NCBI GenBank assembly: GCA_963775315.1
Contig: CAVZIN010000011.1
Span: 1 to 64,000, forward strand
Source: CAWGHZ01 sp963775315
GTDB lineage: Bacteria > Pseudomonadota > Alphaproteobacteria > MPNO01 > DASWLB01
Direction of reading: 5' to 3'
Length of the DNA: 64,000 nucleotides
Each line of letters starts with the position of its first letter. Positions within the stretch are counted from its first letter, which is position 1. The position numbers and the translations under genes are program-made. Shown here piece after piece: positions 43,154 to 52,066 of this stretch. The notes under the pieces were generated by a model that was given only the letters and a program-made list of their open reading frames with translations, was not told the DNA's origin and made no database searches.

Positions 43154-44113
43154 TCATGCGTCCTGCTTCGCGCGCTCTTGCGTGAAGCCAGCCCAGGTTT
43201 GCTTAAGCCCCTCCGCCAGAGGGATGCGCGCGTGCCAGCCGAGCTCGCCAAGGCGCGATACATCGAGCAGCTTCTGCGGCGTGCCGTCCGGCATGTCGGC
43301 GCGGAAGCGCAGCGTGCCGGGAAGGCCGGCGATCTGGCGGATCATCTCCGCCAGCTCGGCGATCGTGACGTCACTCCCCGTGCCGACATTCACGTGCATC
43401 TCGCCGGAATAGACCTTCATCAGGTGGACACAGGCATCGGCCATGTCGTCGACGTGCAGGAACTCGCGCCGCGGCCGGCCGCTGCCCCAGACTTCGAGGT
43501 CGCGCTCCCCCGCCTTGCGCGCGGCTAGCGCCTTCGCCATCAGTCCGCCGATCACATGGCCCGACATAACGTCGTAATTGTCGGACGGCCCGTACAGGTT
43601 GGTCGGCATGGCGGAGATGAAGTCGCACCCGTGCTGGCGCCGGTAGGACTGGCAGAGCTTGATGCCCGCGATCTTGGCGATCGCGTACCACTCGTTGGTG
43701 GGCTCGAGCTGGCCTTCGAGCAGCTCCTCCTCGCGGATCGGCTGGGCCGCGAACTTTGGGTAGATGCAGGACGAGCCGAGGAACAGCAGCTTCTCGACGC
43801 CGGTGCGCCGAGCCGCCTCGATCACGTTCGCCGCGATCATCAGGTTGTCGTAAAGGAATTCCGCGGGGCGGGTGTCGTTGGCGTGGATGCCGCCGACGGT
43901 TGCGGCCGCGAGGAATACGGCGTCGGGCCGCGCATCGTCCATCCAGGCCTCGACGCGGCCCTGGCGGCGCAGGTCGAGCGCCCGATGGGTGGCCGTGACG
44001 ATCTCGCACTTCTCGCTTTCCAGGCGACGGACAAGCGCCTGGCCCACCATTCCGGTGTGGCCCGCCACCCAGACCTTCTTGCCCGCCAGCTCGTAGTTGG
44101 TGCGCTCAGGCAT
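43154..44113 (-). CDS. fcl: GDP-L-fucose synthase
   Basis: The 319-residue extended SDR has NADP motif GHTGMVGQAL, the catalytic YxxxK in NEWYAIAKIAG, the Ser/Cys region LGSSCIYPKFAAQPI, and PTNLYGPSDNYD. It converts GDP-4-keto-6-deoxymannose to GDP-L-fucose by epimerisation and reduction. The upstream gene is gmd, overlapping by eight bases, so the whole two-step pathway from GDP-mannose is encoded together. This implies fucose (or a derivative) in the polymer made by the locus. Confidence 0.96.
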   Translation of the reverse strand: MPERTNYELAGKKVWVAGHTGMVGQALVRRLESEKCEIVTATHRALDLRRQGRVEAWMDDARPDAVFLAAATVGGIHANDTRPAEFLYDNLMIAANVIEAARRTGVEKLLFLGSSCIYPKFAAQPIREEELLEGQLEPTNEWYAIAKIAGIKLCQSYRRQHGCDFISAMPTNLYGPSDNYDVMSGHVIGGLMAKALAARKAGERDLEVWGSGRPRREFLHVDDMADACVHLMKVYSGEMHVNVGTGSDVTIAELAEMIRQIAGLPGTLRFRADMPDGTPQKLLDVSRLGELGWHARIPLAEGLKQTWAGFTQERAKQDA

Positions 44114-45167
44114 TGTAATAGCGGTTGCGCGTGAGCAGGACGCGGTCGGCGTCGATCATCTGGCCGACCATCTCGCGGAATCCGATCGTGTGGTGCCAGC
44201 CGAGCTTGGCGCGCGCCTTGGAGGGATCGCCCAGCAGGTACTCCACCTCGGTGCGGCGGAAGAAGGCGGGATCGATCGCGACCAGCACGTCGCCCGTGCG
44301 GGCGCAGCGGCCGGTCTCCTCCAGCCCCTTGCCCTGCCACTCGACGGGCCGGCCGATATAGTCGAAGGCATACTCGACGAATTCGCGTACCGAGTGCACC
44401 TCGCCGGTGGCGAGCACGTAGTCGTCCGGCGTGTCCTGCTGCACGATGCGCCACATCCCGTCGACATAGTCCTTGGCGTGGCCCCAGTCGCGCTTGGAAT
44501 CGAGGTTGCCCAAATAGAGCCGGTCCTGCACGCCGCGCTCGATGGCGGCCACGGCGCGGGTGATTTTCCGGGTGACGAAGGTCTCGCCGCGCGTCGGCCC
44601 CTCGTGGTTGAACAGGATGCCGTTCGAGGCGTGGATGCCATAGGCCTCGCGATAGTTCACGGTGATCCAGTAGGCGTAGAGCTTGGCGGCGGCGTAAGGG
44701 CTGCGCGGATAGAACGGCGTCGTCTCGCGCTGAGGGATCTCCTGCACCTTGCCGAACAGCTCGGACGTCGAGGCCTGGTAGAACCGCGCCTTCTCGCAGA
44801 GCCCCAGCACGCGGATCGCCTCGAGCAGGCGCAGCGTGCCGAGCGCATCGGCGTTGCCGGTGTATTCGGGCGTCTCGAAGCTGACCTGAACGTGGCTTTG
44901 CGCCGCCAAGTTATAGATCTCGTCGGGTTGGACCTCCTGGATCAGCCGGACCAGGTTCATCGCGTCCGTCAGGTCGCCGTAATGCATGCGGAACCGCACG
45001 TTCTCCTCGTGCGGGTCGACGTACAAATGGTCGACGCGCCCGGTGTTGAACGATGACGAGCGGCGCTTGATGCCATGGACGTGGTAGCCCTTGCCGAGCA
45101 GATGCTCGGCCAGATAGGCGCCATCCTGGCCGGTGACGCCGGTGATCAGTGCGACCTTGTTGCCCAT
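44106..45167 (-). CDS. gmd: GDP-mannose 4,6-dehydratase
   Basis: The 353-residue extended SDR has GVTGQDGAYLAEHLL, the RRSSSFNTGRVDHLY segment, the catalytic QASTSELFGKVQEIPQ region and YPRSPYAAAKLYAYW (YxxxK), and the family motif RRTEVEYLLGDPSKAR. It makes GDP-4-keto-6-deoxymannose. The start is the ATG at 45165-45167 after GAGCGGATC; the longer open frame upstream belongs to another gene. GDP-mannose supply genes (manB/manC) are not in the window. Confidence 0.97.
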   Translation of the reverse strand: MGNKVALITGVTGQDGAYLAEHLLGKGYHVHGIKRRSSSFNTGRVDHLYVDPHEENVRFRMHYGDLTDAMNLVRLIQEVQPDEIYNLAAQSHVQVSFETPEYTGNADALGTLRLLEAIRVLGLCEKARFYQASTSELFGKVQEIPQRETTPFYPRSPYAAAKLYAYWITVNYREAYGIHASNGILFNHEGPTRGETFVTRKITRAVAAIERGVQDRLYLGNLDSKRDWGHAKDYVDGMWRIVQQDTPDDYVLATGEVHSVREFVEYAFDYIGRPVEWQGKGLEETGRCARTGDVLVAIDPAFFRRTEVEYLLGDPSKARAKLGWHHTIGFREMVGQMIDADRVLLTRNRYYNA

Positions 45168-46405
45168 GATCCGCTCCTCTCGACTACGCGTGACGCCTGC
45201 CGGTCCGCCCGACCGTCCCCGGAAGAACCGCCTTGTCCCGGCGAGGTTCCGGCCGGGGCCTGAAGCATTGCCGTGGCCATCCGCGCCGCCACCCGCTCCC
45301 ACGAGTAGGACCCGGCGACATGGCGCTGCCCGTCGCGGCCCATCGCCGCCAGCCGTTCCGGCGCGGCGAGAGCCTCGAGGATCGTGGCTGCGAGCTCGCC
45401 CGGATCGGGGTGCGCCACGAGGAACCCACTGCGCCCGCCGCGCACGATCTCGGGCAGGCCGTTGCGGGCGAGCCCGACGACGGGTGTGCGTGTCGCCAGC
45501 GCCTCCAGATAGACCTGGCCCCACGGGTCGTTCAGCATGGGCTGCACCAGCAGGGCGGCGTTGCGGTAGAGCGCTTCGAGCTGGTCCCACGGCAGGAAGT
45601 CGTGGACGGTAACGCCCGGTTCCGTGAGCAGCGCGGCGGGCGGGTTCTTCGCCACCACCACCAGCCGGGTCTCCGGCCGCTGGGCGCGCACGCGACGGAA
45701 CGCCGCAACGAGCAGCGGCCCGCCCTTTTCCGCGAACAGGTGCTTGGCGACGAACAGCAGATGGCCCGCAGCGTAATCCTTCGGCCCGTCATAGGGCGCG
45801 ACCGCGCCCATGCCGGAGCCGACTGTGGTGACACGCGAAGGGGCGACGCCGTAATGCGAGATCAGATTGTCGCGCACGTATTCGCCGAAGGTGAAGATGT
45901 GCGTGAGCCCCTCGTAGGAGCGGCGCTCCAGCGCCTCGATGCGCGCAAGATAGGCGCGCCCGAGCGTCTCGGCGTCATCGAGATGGGCGACCGCCAGGTT
46001 CCAGCTATGGTCGCAATAGAGGAAATGGCGTGTCCGGCCGTCGTCCTCCGCCGGCAAGTCGAGCGTGCCGGTATGCACCACATCGTCGAGCGCGTTGGCA
46101 GAAGCGGCCTTGGCGACGACGCGCGCACCATGCGCGCGGGCGGCGGCGTCGCGGCGCACGTAATGGCCCGACGGCATGCCACCGCCGCGCACCATGTGAT
46201 CGAGGGCGAACAAGTACTTCTGGCCGCGCGCCGGGCCGGTGTCGATTCCGACCACCTCGGCGCCCAGTCGTCGCAGCGCCGCCGCCAGGTTGCTCGGGGC
46301 GCCCGACCAGGTGCGCGGGTCGATCGGATCGCCGAACACGCTGGCGATGCCGATGCGCCGGCCCGCCAGTAGTGCCGCGTCCGCGTCCGCCGTCACCGTT
46401 GCCAT
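45146..46405 (-). CDS. Glycosyltransferase, GT4-like
   Basis: The 419-residue product has RIGIASVFGDPIDPRTWSGAPSNLAAALRRLG at the N-terminus and HLLFVAKHLFAEKGGPLLVAAFRRV in the middle. The donor-site region is LLVQPMLNDPWGQVYLEALATRTPVVGLARNGLPEIV with the EX7E-type acids. It is the first gene of the minus-strand arm. Its 3' end overlaps gmd by 22 bases. Specificity is unknown; the linkage to gmd/fcl makes a mannosyl or fucosyl donor a reasonable guess. The C-terminal 35 residues are low-complexity. Confidence 0.88.
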   Translation of the reverse strand: MATVTADADAALLAGRRIGIASVFGDPIDPRTWSGAPSNLAAALRRLGAEVVGIDTGPARGQKYLFALDHMVRGGGMPSGHYVRRDAAARAHGARVVAKAASANALDDVVHTGTLDLPAEDDGRTRHFLYCDHSWNLAVAHLDDAETLGRAYLARIEALERRSYEGLTHIFTFGEYVRDNLISHYGVAPSRVTTVGSGMGAVAPYDGPKDYAAGHLLFVAKHLFAEKGGPLLVAAFRRVRAQRPETRLVVVAKNPPAALLTEPGVTVHDFLPWDQLEALYRNAALLVQPMLNDPWGQVYLEALATRTPVVGLARNGLPEIVRGGRSGFLVAHPDPGELAATILEALAAPERLAAMGRDGQRHVAGSYSWERVAARMATAMLQAPAGTSPGQGGSSGDGRADRQASRVVERSGSWATRSH

Positions 46406-46540
46406 GAAAGCGCCCCTTCTCCGCTCGCGCGCGGTTCGCCGACGGGCGGGATGCGCGCGCTCCGATAGAGCGGCCGGAGAGGCGTTTCCTCCAGTGATCA
46501 GCCGGTGACTGCCCCGGGTCCGGAAAGGGGCAGCGATGTG

Positions 46541-48121
46541 TCAGGAGGAGGACGGGGGGAAGTACTGGTAGAGCCAGGTCTCGGTGAGGGTCTTGTCACC
46601 GAGGCGCAGGAACAGGCGCAGGTCGACCGGCTGGGTGCCGTCGATGGTGACATCGAACAGCGCGCGCCAATAGTCGGTACCGACGACCTTGATGACGTAG
46701 GCATTGCCGACGGTACCGCGCGAGACGACGATCACGGGGGTCACGTCGAACCGCGCGGCCATCTTGGCGAGCGGCCCGCCGGCGAAATCCACCACGAACT
46801 TGCGCTTCTTGCGATCCTCTGGCGCCGTCACGCCAGGCACGCCGCCCTGGCCGATGCGGGTCGCGATAACGCGGCCGATGTCGGTGGCGGGGAACGGGTT
46901 CTGGTCGCGCCAGTAGAGCCGGTAGGCGACGGGAAGCGACCCGCCCGCCTTGATCTCCCGGGCGGCGTGCCAGTAGGCGACGATGTTGTCGTGGATCTCG
47001 TCGTCGGTCGGAATCTCGACGAGCTGCACCGCGCCGGCGCCCCAGTCGCCCTTCGGCTCGACCCAGATGTTCGGCCGGCGGTTGTAGAACGCACCGTCAT
47101 CCTGATAATCGGCGAAGTTCCGGTCGCGCTGCATCAACCCGAACCCTTTCGGGTTGGTGTCGGCGAACGCGTTGGTCTGCACCCGCGGCGGGTCGATCAG
47201 CGGGCGCCAGATGCGCTCGCCCGTCCCGGTCCAGAGGGCGAGCCCGTCGCTGTCGTGGATTTCGGGCCGCCAGTCGGTTGCCTGGCGCCGGTCGTTCTCG
47301 CCGTACCAGTACATGCTGGTGAGGGGCGCGATCCCGAGCCGGGTAATGTCGGCGCGGAAATGAAGCTCGGCCTCGATGTCCATGATGGCGCCGGTCTTGC
47401 GCATTGCCTCGAACCGGTAGGCGCCGGTCAGGCTCGATCCATCGAGCAGGGCGTAGATCGTGATCGAATCGCCCTGGCGGTTCGGCTCGAGTAGCCAGAA
47501 CGAGACGAACCGCGGGAATTCCTCCTTGGTGGACAGTGCGGTGTCCACGGCGATGCCGCGTGCCGACGCGCCGTACTGGTTCTCGGCGCCGGAGCTTCGG
47601 AAATAGCTGGCGCCCTGGAACGCCAGCCAGTCTGTGTCGGCACCCGGCCCGTCCATCACCCGGAAGCCGGAATAGCCGGCGTCGCGCGGCAAGGTGCTCG
47701 CAAGCCCGGTGCCGCCGAAATCGAAGTCGTCCGGCGTATAGAGCACCTCGCGCTGCACCCCGTCCTGCACGCCGAAGATCCGCACCGGCAGCGGGTTGAA
47801 GCGGTCGAGCGGAAACATCCGCACCGGAAACGGACCGGCGCCGTTCGGCCACAACTCGTGCGCCGACCGGAATTTGATTTTCTGCACCTTGTCGAAATCG
47901 ATCGACGCGACCACCCTGGGCGCCGGCGCGCGCGGCGGGACATAGGGCTTGGCGGCGAGTGCCTTCGCCTGGCCCTTCAGCCACGCGAAGTCGAACGGGC
48001 GCGCCGGGCCGAACCGCCCGGCCGGGGAATCGGCGGCGCGTGCCGGACGCGGGCTCAAGCCCGCGGCAAGCAGCGCCAGCGGCGCGCTGGCGGCAAGAAA
48101 GCGTCGGCGGCTGATGGGCAT
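46541..48121 (-). CDS. opgG: Glucans biosynthesis protein OpgG (MdoG family)
   Basis: The 526-residue product has a Tat signal (SRRRFLAASAPLALLAAG, cleavage near ARAA), then the MdoG domain: FDFAWLKGQAKALAAKPYVPP, KIKFRSAHELW, GASYFRSSGAENQYGASARGIAVDT, SMYWYGENDRRQATDWRPEIHDSDGL and VEPKGDWGAGAVQLVEIPTDDE. OpgG/OpgD act in the periplasm in osmoregulated periplasmic glucan synthesis. A Tat leader is more typical of OpgD. The start is the ATG at 48119-48121. opgH is divergent across 243 bases. Confidence 0.93.
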   Translation of the reverse strand: MPISRRRFLAASAPLALLAAGLSPRPARAADSPAGRFGPARPFDFAWLKGQAKALAAKPYVPPRAPAPRVVASIDFDKVQKIKFRSAHELWPNGAGPFPVRMFPLDRFNPLPVRIFGVQDGVQREVLYTPDDFDFGGTGLASTLPRDAGYSGFRVMDGPGADTDWLAFQGASYFRSSGAENQYGASARGIAVDTALSTKEEFPRFVSFWLLEPNRQGDSITIYALLDGSSLTGAYRFEAMRKTGAIMDIEAELHFRADITRLGIAPLTSMYWYGENDRRQATDWRPEIHDSDGLALWTGTGERIWRPLIDPPRVQTNAFADTNPKGFGLMQRDRNFADYQDDGAFYNRRPNIWVEPKGDWGAGAVQLVEIPTDDEIHDNIVAYWHAAREIKAGGSLPVAYRLYWRDQNPFPATDIGRVIATRIGQGGVPGVTAPEDRKKRKFVVDFAGGPLAKMAARFDVTPVIVVSRGTVGNAYVIKVVGTDYWRALFDVTIDGTQPVDLRLFLRLGDKTLTETWLYQYFPPSSS

Positions 48122-48364
48122 CTCTCTCCTGCGGAAGGGAGCCTGTGCCGCCGTATATAGGACCGGTCCGCCCGTCGCCCAACCCTTGCCGCCCTGCGCG
48201 GGCAATTGTCGCATACGGCGCCGAGGAACCTGCGGCCCTGCGCGCACGTTCGCCTGCCGAGGACGCGTCCGGGGGCACGATCGGACCGCACGCCGCATCA
48301 GCCTTCCGATCATCGATTGGCCACATCCATGGATGGCGCGTTGGGTTTAGGAGGTCATCCGACC
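48122..48364. promoter_or_regulatory. Divergent opgG-opgH intergenic region
   Basis: This region must contain promoters for both directions. A 12-bp perfect palindrome CATCCATGGATG lies at 48324-48335, about 30 bases before the short ORF, a possible operator. AGGAGGT near 48350-48356 is the Shine-Dalgarno of the short ORF at 48365. No ORF is credible in 48122-48364. Confidence 0.35.
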
Positions 48365-48565
48365 ATGCCGAGCGAGCCGCTTTCACAACAGTCGGGCAAC
48401 GCGATGCCGCCGCGCAGGCCGGCGCCGATGCCGGCCCAGGACATCCAGTTCTGGACCCCCGTCCGTCTCGCCCGCGCCGCGATCCGCGTGCTGACTATGC
48501 CGGTCCGCCGCGCGGCACCCGCCGTCGCCGTCGCCTCCTCCGCGAACGCCGATGAAGCGGCGTGA
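48365..48565 (+). CDS. Short ORF preceding and overlapping opgH
   Basis: The 66-residue product starts MPSEPLSQQSGNAMPP. The ATG at 48365 has an excellent Shine-Dalgarno (AGGAGGT, nine bases away). Its Pro/Ala-rich text (PPRRPAPMPAQDIQFWTP) resembles the cytoplasmic N-terminal tail of OpgH proteins, which often contain a LAMPxQ-type motif, but it is in a different frame from opgH. It ends at TGA 48563-48565, 14 bases inside the opgH start. It could be a leader peptide that couples opgH translation, or the original OpgH N-terminus split by a frameshift. Confidence 0.55.
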   Translation: MPSEPLSQQSGNAMPPRRPAPMPAQDIQFWTPVRLARAAIRVLTMPVRRAAPAVAVASSANADEAA

Positions 48566-50336
48566 CATCGCGGTCCGCCGCTGGCTGTTCCTCGGGCTCG
48601 TCCTCGCGACCACCGCAGCGGCGACCGCACGCCTCTGGGCGATCTTCCGCGTCGACGGGCTGACGCCGCTCGAGGGCGCGGTGCTCGCGCTGTTCGCCAT
48701 CCTGTTCGCCTGGATCGCGTCGTCGTTCTGGATCGCTTGCCTCGGCACCTACAGGTGCTGGCGCGCCGGGCGTAAGGCGCAGGCACCGCCGCCGGCGCTC
48801 GACCGCGCGCGCGCCGCCATCGTCATGCCGGTCTACAACGAGGACGCGGAGTCGGTGTTCGCCGGGCTCGCTGCCATGCGCGAATCGTTGCGCGAGGCGG
48901 GCGCGCTTTGCGGGTTCGATTTCTTCGTGCTCAGCGATTCGACCGATCCGGCGCATTGCGCCGCCGAGATCGCGGCGTGGCGCCGGATGCGGCGCGACGA
49001 TCCAGCGGCGGGTGCGGGCGGGCGCATCTACTATCGCCACCGCCCCCGGAACGTCGGGCGCAAGTCCGGCAACATCGCCCAGTTCTGCGAGAACTGGGGC
49101 GCGCTCTACGAGTACATGGTGGTGCTCGACGCCGATTCGCTGATGACGGGCGAGACGCTCGCCCGCCTCGTCGGGCGGATGGACGCGAACCCGCGCGCCG
49201 CGCTGATCCAGGTGCCGCCGGCTCTCGTCGGCGGCGAGTCGCTGTTCGCCCGGCTGCAGCAGTTCGCCTCCAGCGTCTACGGCCCGGTGCACGCGGCCGG
49301 GCTTGCGGCCTTGCAGGGGCCGGACGGCAATTACTGGGGCCACAACGCGATCATCCGCATCCGCCCGTTCATGCGCCATTGCGGCCTGCCGATCCTGCCC
49401 GGCCGCCCGCCGCTCGGCGGCGAAATCATGAGCCACGACTTCGTCGAGGCCGCGCTGCTGCGCCGCGCCGGGTGGGAGGTGTGGCTCGCCCCCGAGCTCG
49501 GCGGCAGCTTCGAGGCGACGCCGCCCACGCTCCTCGATCACCTGAAGCGCGACCGGCGCTGGTGCCAGGGCAATCTGCAGCACATCAAGCTGATATTCGC
49601 GCAGGGGTTCCGCACGCCGAGCCGCCTGCACCTCGCCCTCGGGGTGATGAGCTACCTGTCCTCGCCGATTTGGCTCGCGTTGCTGCTCGCCTCGGCGGTG
49701 CTCGCCCTCGGCACCGAGCACGCGGCGTCGGTGACCTATGTCGGGCGCTACCCGGTGCTCGCCTGGCCGATTTCGCACACCATTGCGCTGGTGACGCTGG
49801 TGGCCGTGACCCTCGCCCTGCTGTTCGGGCCGAAGATCCTCTCCGTCCTGGTGCTCGCGCGCGACCGACGGGCCGTCGCCGCACACGGGGGCATCGCGCG
49901 CCTCGTGCTCGGCGTCGTGATCGAGAGCGTCTTCTCGACTCTGCTAGCGCCGATCGTGATGCTCTCGCATAGCTGGTTTGTCTTCAGCGTGCTGACCGGG
50001 CGCGGCACCGGTTGGGGCGGCCAGCAGCGCGGCAGCCGCGGCATCGGTCTCCGCGCCGCAGCGCGGGCGTTCGGCCCGCACACTCTGGTCGCCGTCGCCG
50101 TTGGGTTGGTCACCTGGTACTGGATTCCGGCGAGCCTCTGGTGGGATGCGCCGCTGCTCACCGGGCTCGCCCTCGCCATCGCGATCTGCCGCGTGACCAG
50201 CGTGCCGTCCTGGGGCGCGGCGGTGCGCCGGCTCGGACTCCTAGTGATCCCCAGCGAATTGCAGGGCCTGCCGGTGCTCGACCGGGCCGTCGCCCTGGTG
50301 CGCGGGCGCGGGGCGGTGGCGTGCTCGGCGGGCTGA
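48552..50336 (+). CDS. opgH: Glucans biosynthesis glucosyltransferase OpgH (MdoH)
   Basis: The 594-residue GT2 integral membrane enzyme has two N-terminal spans (residues 10-25 and 35-62). A cytoplasmic catalytic domain follows with IVMPVYNEDAESV, LVILSDSTDP-like FFVLSDSTDPAHC, VVLDADSLMTG and the RDRRWCQGNLQH (R/QxxRW) motif. Several C-terminal spans follow. It polymerises beta-1,2-glucose from UDP-glucose across the inner membrane with OpgG. No Shine-Dalgarno precedes ATG 48552; translation probably depends on the overlapping short ORF. It is shorter than E. coli OpgH (847 residues) but normal for alphaproteobacterial forms. Confidence 0.93.
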   Translation: MKRRDIAVRRWLFLGLVLATTAAATARLWAIFRVDGLTPLEGAVLALFAILFAWIASSFWIACLGTYRCWRAGRKAQAPPPALDRARAAIVMPVYNEDAESVFAGLAAMRESLREAGALCGFDFFVLSDSTDPAHCAAEIAAWRRMRRDDPAAGAGGRIYYRHRPRNVGRKSGNIAQFCENWGALYEYMVVLDADSLMTGETLARLVGRMDANPRAALIQVPPALVGGESLFARLQQFASSVYGPVHAAGLAALQGPDGNYWGHNAIIRIRPFMRHCGLPILPGRPPLGGEIMSHDFVEAALLRRAGWEVWLAPELGGSFEATPPTLLDHLKRDRRWCQGNLQHIKLIFAQGFRTPSRLHLALGVMSYLSSPIWLALLLASAVLALGTEHAASVTYVGRYPVLAWPISHTIALVTLVAVTLALLFGPKILSVLVLARDRRAVAAHGGIARLVLGVVIESVFSTLLAPIVMLSHSWFVFSVLTGRGTGWGGQQRGSRGIGLRAAARAFGPHTLVAVAVGLVTWYWIPASLWWDAPLLTGLALAIAICRVTSVPSWGAAVRRLGLLVIPSELQGLPVLDRAVALVRGRGAVACSAG

Positions 50337-51025
50337 GCGCCGCGTTCGACACGGTGCGGGTGTCGCCGCTGGCGCGGCGCGTGCGGCGGTCCAACCTCAC
50401 CTATCTTTCGCCGGCCAAGCTCTGCGCGCTCGAGGGCGTGCTGCGCCGCGTCGGGAACGAGGGCATCGCCGGCGATTACCTCGAGTTCGGCGTGGCGCTC
50501 GGCGGCTCGGCCATCCTGATCGCCTCGCACATGCCTGAGGGGGCGGCGTTCCACGGCTACGACGTGTTCGGCATGATTCCGCCGCCGGGACCCGAGGACG
50601 ACGCCGACGCCCACGCGCGCTACGGCCAGATCCGCGTCGGCACCTCGCCCGGCATCGGCGGCGAAACCTATTACGGCTACCTCGACGATTTGTATGACCG
50701 GGTGTGCCACAACTTCGCGGCCTACGGCATGCCCGTCGACGGGCAGCGCGTTGCCCTCCATCGCGGACTGTTCGCCGACACGCTGAACGGCGCCGACACC
50801 GGGCCGGTCGCTTTCGCCCACATCGACTGCGACTGGTACGAGCCGGTGCGCTATTGCCTCGACTGCCTGCGCGGCCGGCTCGCCCCCGGCGGCCACTTGG
50901 TGCTCGACGACTACAACGATTTCGGCGGCTGCCGGAAGGCCGTCGAGGCGTTCCTCGCCGACGCCGGCCCGGACATCGTGCTCGAACGCGCCGCGCCCTC
51001 CGCCATCCTCCGCCGCGTCCGCTGA
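50321..51025 (+). CDS. TylF/MycF-type S-adenosylmethionine-dependent methyltransferase
   Basis: The 234-residue product has the macrocin O-methyltransferase-like signature GDYLEFGVALGGSAILIASHM (SAM site), the metal-binding HIDCDWYEPVRYCLDC and LVLDDYNDFGGCRKAVEAFL. These enzymes methylate sugar hydroxyls in antibiotics and surface glycans. The start is GTG 50321, inside the end of opgH (16-base overlap), implying co-translation. The context suggests methylation of a glucan or sugar intermediate; this is inference. Confidence 0.85.
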   Translation: MLGGLSAAFDTVRVSPLARRVRRSNLTYLSPAKLCALEGVLRRVGNEGIAGDYLEFGVALGGSAILIASHMPEGAAFHGYDVFGMIPPPGPEDDADAHARYGQIRVGTSPGIGGETYYGYLDDLYDRVCHNFAAYGMPVDGQRVALHRGLFADTLNGADTGPVAFAHIDCDWYEPVRYCLDCLRGRLAPGGHLVLDDYNDFGGCRKAVEAFLADAGPDIVLERAAPSAILRRVR

Positions 51026-51102
51026 CGAAGCCGCCCCCGCCCGGGGTTGCAGCGGCGCGCGAAACGCGGTCGAAATCCGCCTGAACCAATCGGGAGGGAC
51101 TT

Positions 51103-51978
51103 ATGGCCGAAGCGGTGGGGGTGATCGGGCTCGGCATCATGGGTGGCGCGATCGCACGCAACCTCGTGGACGCCGGGTTCGTGGTCGCCGGCTACGACAT
51201 CGTCGACGCGAAAAACGCCGAGCTGGCGGCCGCGGGCGGAACGATCGCCAAGAACGCGGCGGCCATCGCCGGACGGTGCGAGCTCATCGTCACGTCGTTG
51301 CCGTCCGCCGCGGCCCTCGACGAGACCGTCGCCGCCATTGCGCGGGCGGCGACCGCGCCTCGCATCGTCGCCGAATGCTCGACCTTCACCATCGACGAGA
51401 AGCGCCGCGCCGCCGACACGCTCGCCGCGTCGGGCCACGTGCTGCTCGATTGCCCGCTGTCCGGCACCGGCGCCCAGGCAAAGACGCGCGACCTCGTCGT
51501 GCTCGCCTCGGGCGATGCGGCGGCCTACGAAAGGATCGCGCCGGTGTTCGACGGGTTCGCGCGCAAGCGGCACTTCCTCGGCGCGTTCGGCAACGGCAGC
51601 CGAATGAAGTACGTCGCCAACCATCTGGTGCACATCCACAACGTCGCCTCGGCCGAGGCGATCCTGCTCGCGCGCCGCGGCGGGCTCGACCCGGCCCTCG
51701 CCTACGAGGTGATCCGGGATTCGGCGGGCGGCTCACGCATCTTCGAGCTGCGCGCGCCGATGATGGTCGCGCGCGAATTCCGACCGCCCACCATGCAGTG
51801 CGCGGTGTGGAAGAAGGACATGGCGGTGATCGGCGCGTTCGCGCGCGAGGTGGGTGCGCCGACGCCGCTGTTCGACGCCTCGTCGCCCTACTACCTGACC
51901 GCCATCGCCGAAGGGCTGGGCGACGCCGACACCGCCGCCGTCTACCAGGTGCTCGAGGAGATGGCCGACAAGGTGTAA
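51103..51978 (+). CDS. NAD(P)-dependent beta-hydroxyacid dehydrogenase (3-hydroxyisobutyrate dehydrogenase family)
   Basis: The 291-residue product has the Rossmann opening VIGLGIMGGAIARNLVDAGF, the substrate motif DCPLSGTGAQAKTRDLVVLASG, and the catalytic lysine segment GNGSRMKYVANHLVHIHNVASAEA, followed by KDMAVIGAFAREVG. It oxidises a beta-hydroxyacid such as 3-hydroxyisobutyrate, tartronate semialdehyde or a relative; the exact substrate cannot be read. It ends 132 bases from the convergent ThDP-enzyme gene, with terminator hairpins between. Confidence 0.88.
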   Translation: MAEAVGVIGLGIMGGAIARNLVDAGFVVAGYDIVDAKNAELAAAGGTIAKNAAAIAGRCELIVTSLPSAAALDETVAAIARAATAPRIVAECSTFTIDEKRRAADTLAASGHVLLDCPLSGTGAQAKTRDLVVLASGDAAAYERIAPVFDGFARKRHFLGAFGNGSRMKYVANHLVHIHNVASAEAILLARRGGLDPALAYEVIRDSAGGSRIFELRAPMMVAREFRPPTMQCAVWKKDMAVIGAFAREVGAPTPLFDASSPYYLTAIAEGLGDADTAAVYQVLEEMADKV

Positions 51979-52019
51979 GGCCGCCGCTCGCGGCGAACGC
52001 CGCTGCGTGAAGGGCTGGC

Positions 52020-52052
52020 AAAAAACTAGGGGCGGGTCGCCCGACCCGCCCC
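52020..52052 (-). terminator. Intrinsic terminator of the ThDP-enzyme gene
   Basis: Read on the minus strand, GGGGCGGGTCG / CGACCCGCCCC (52029-52039 with 52042-52052) forms a GC-rich stem followed by TAG and six T residues (the A-run at 52020-52025 on the plus strand). This is a textbook rho-independent terminator for the gene ending at 52111. Confidence 0.85.
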
Positions 52053-52066
52053 TTGCGTCTCGAAGT

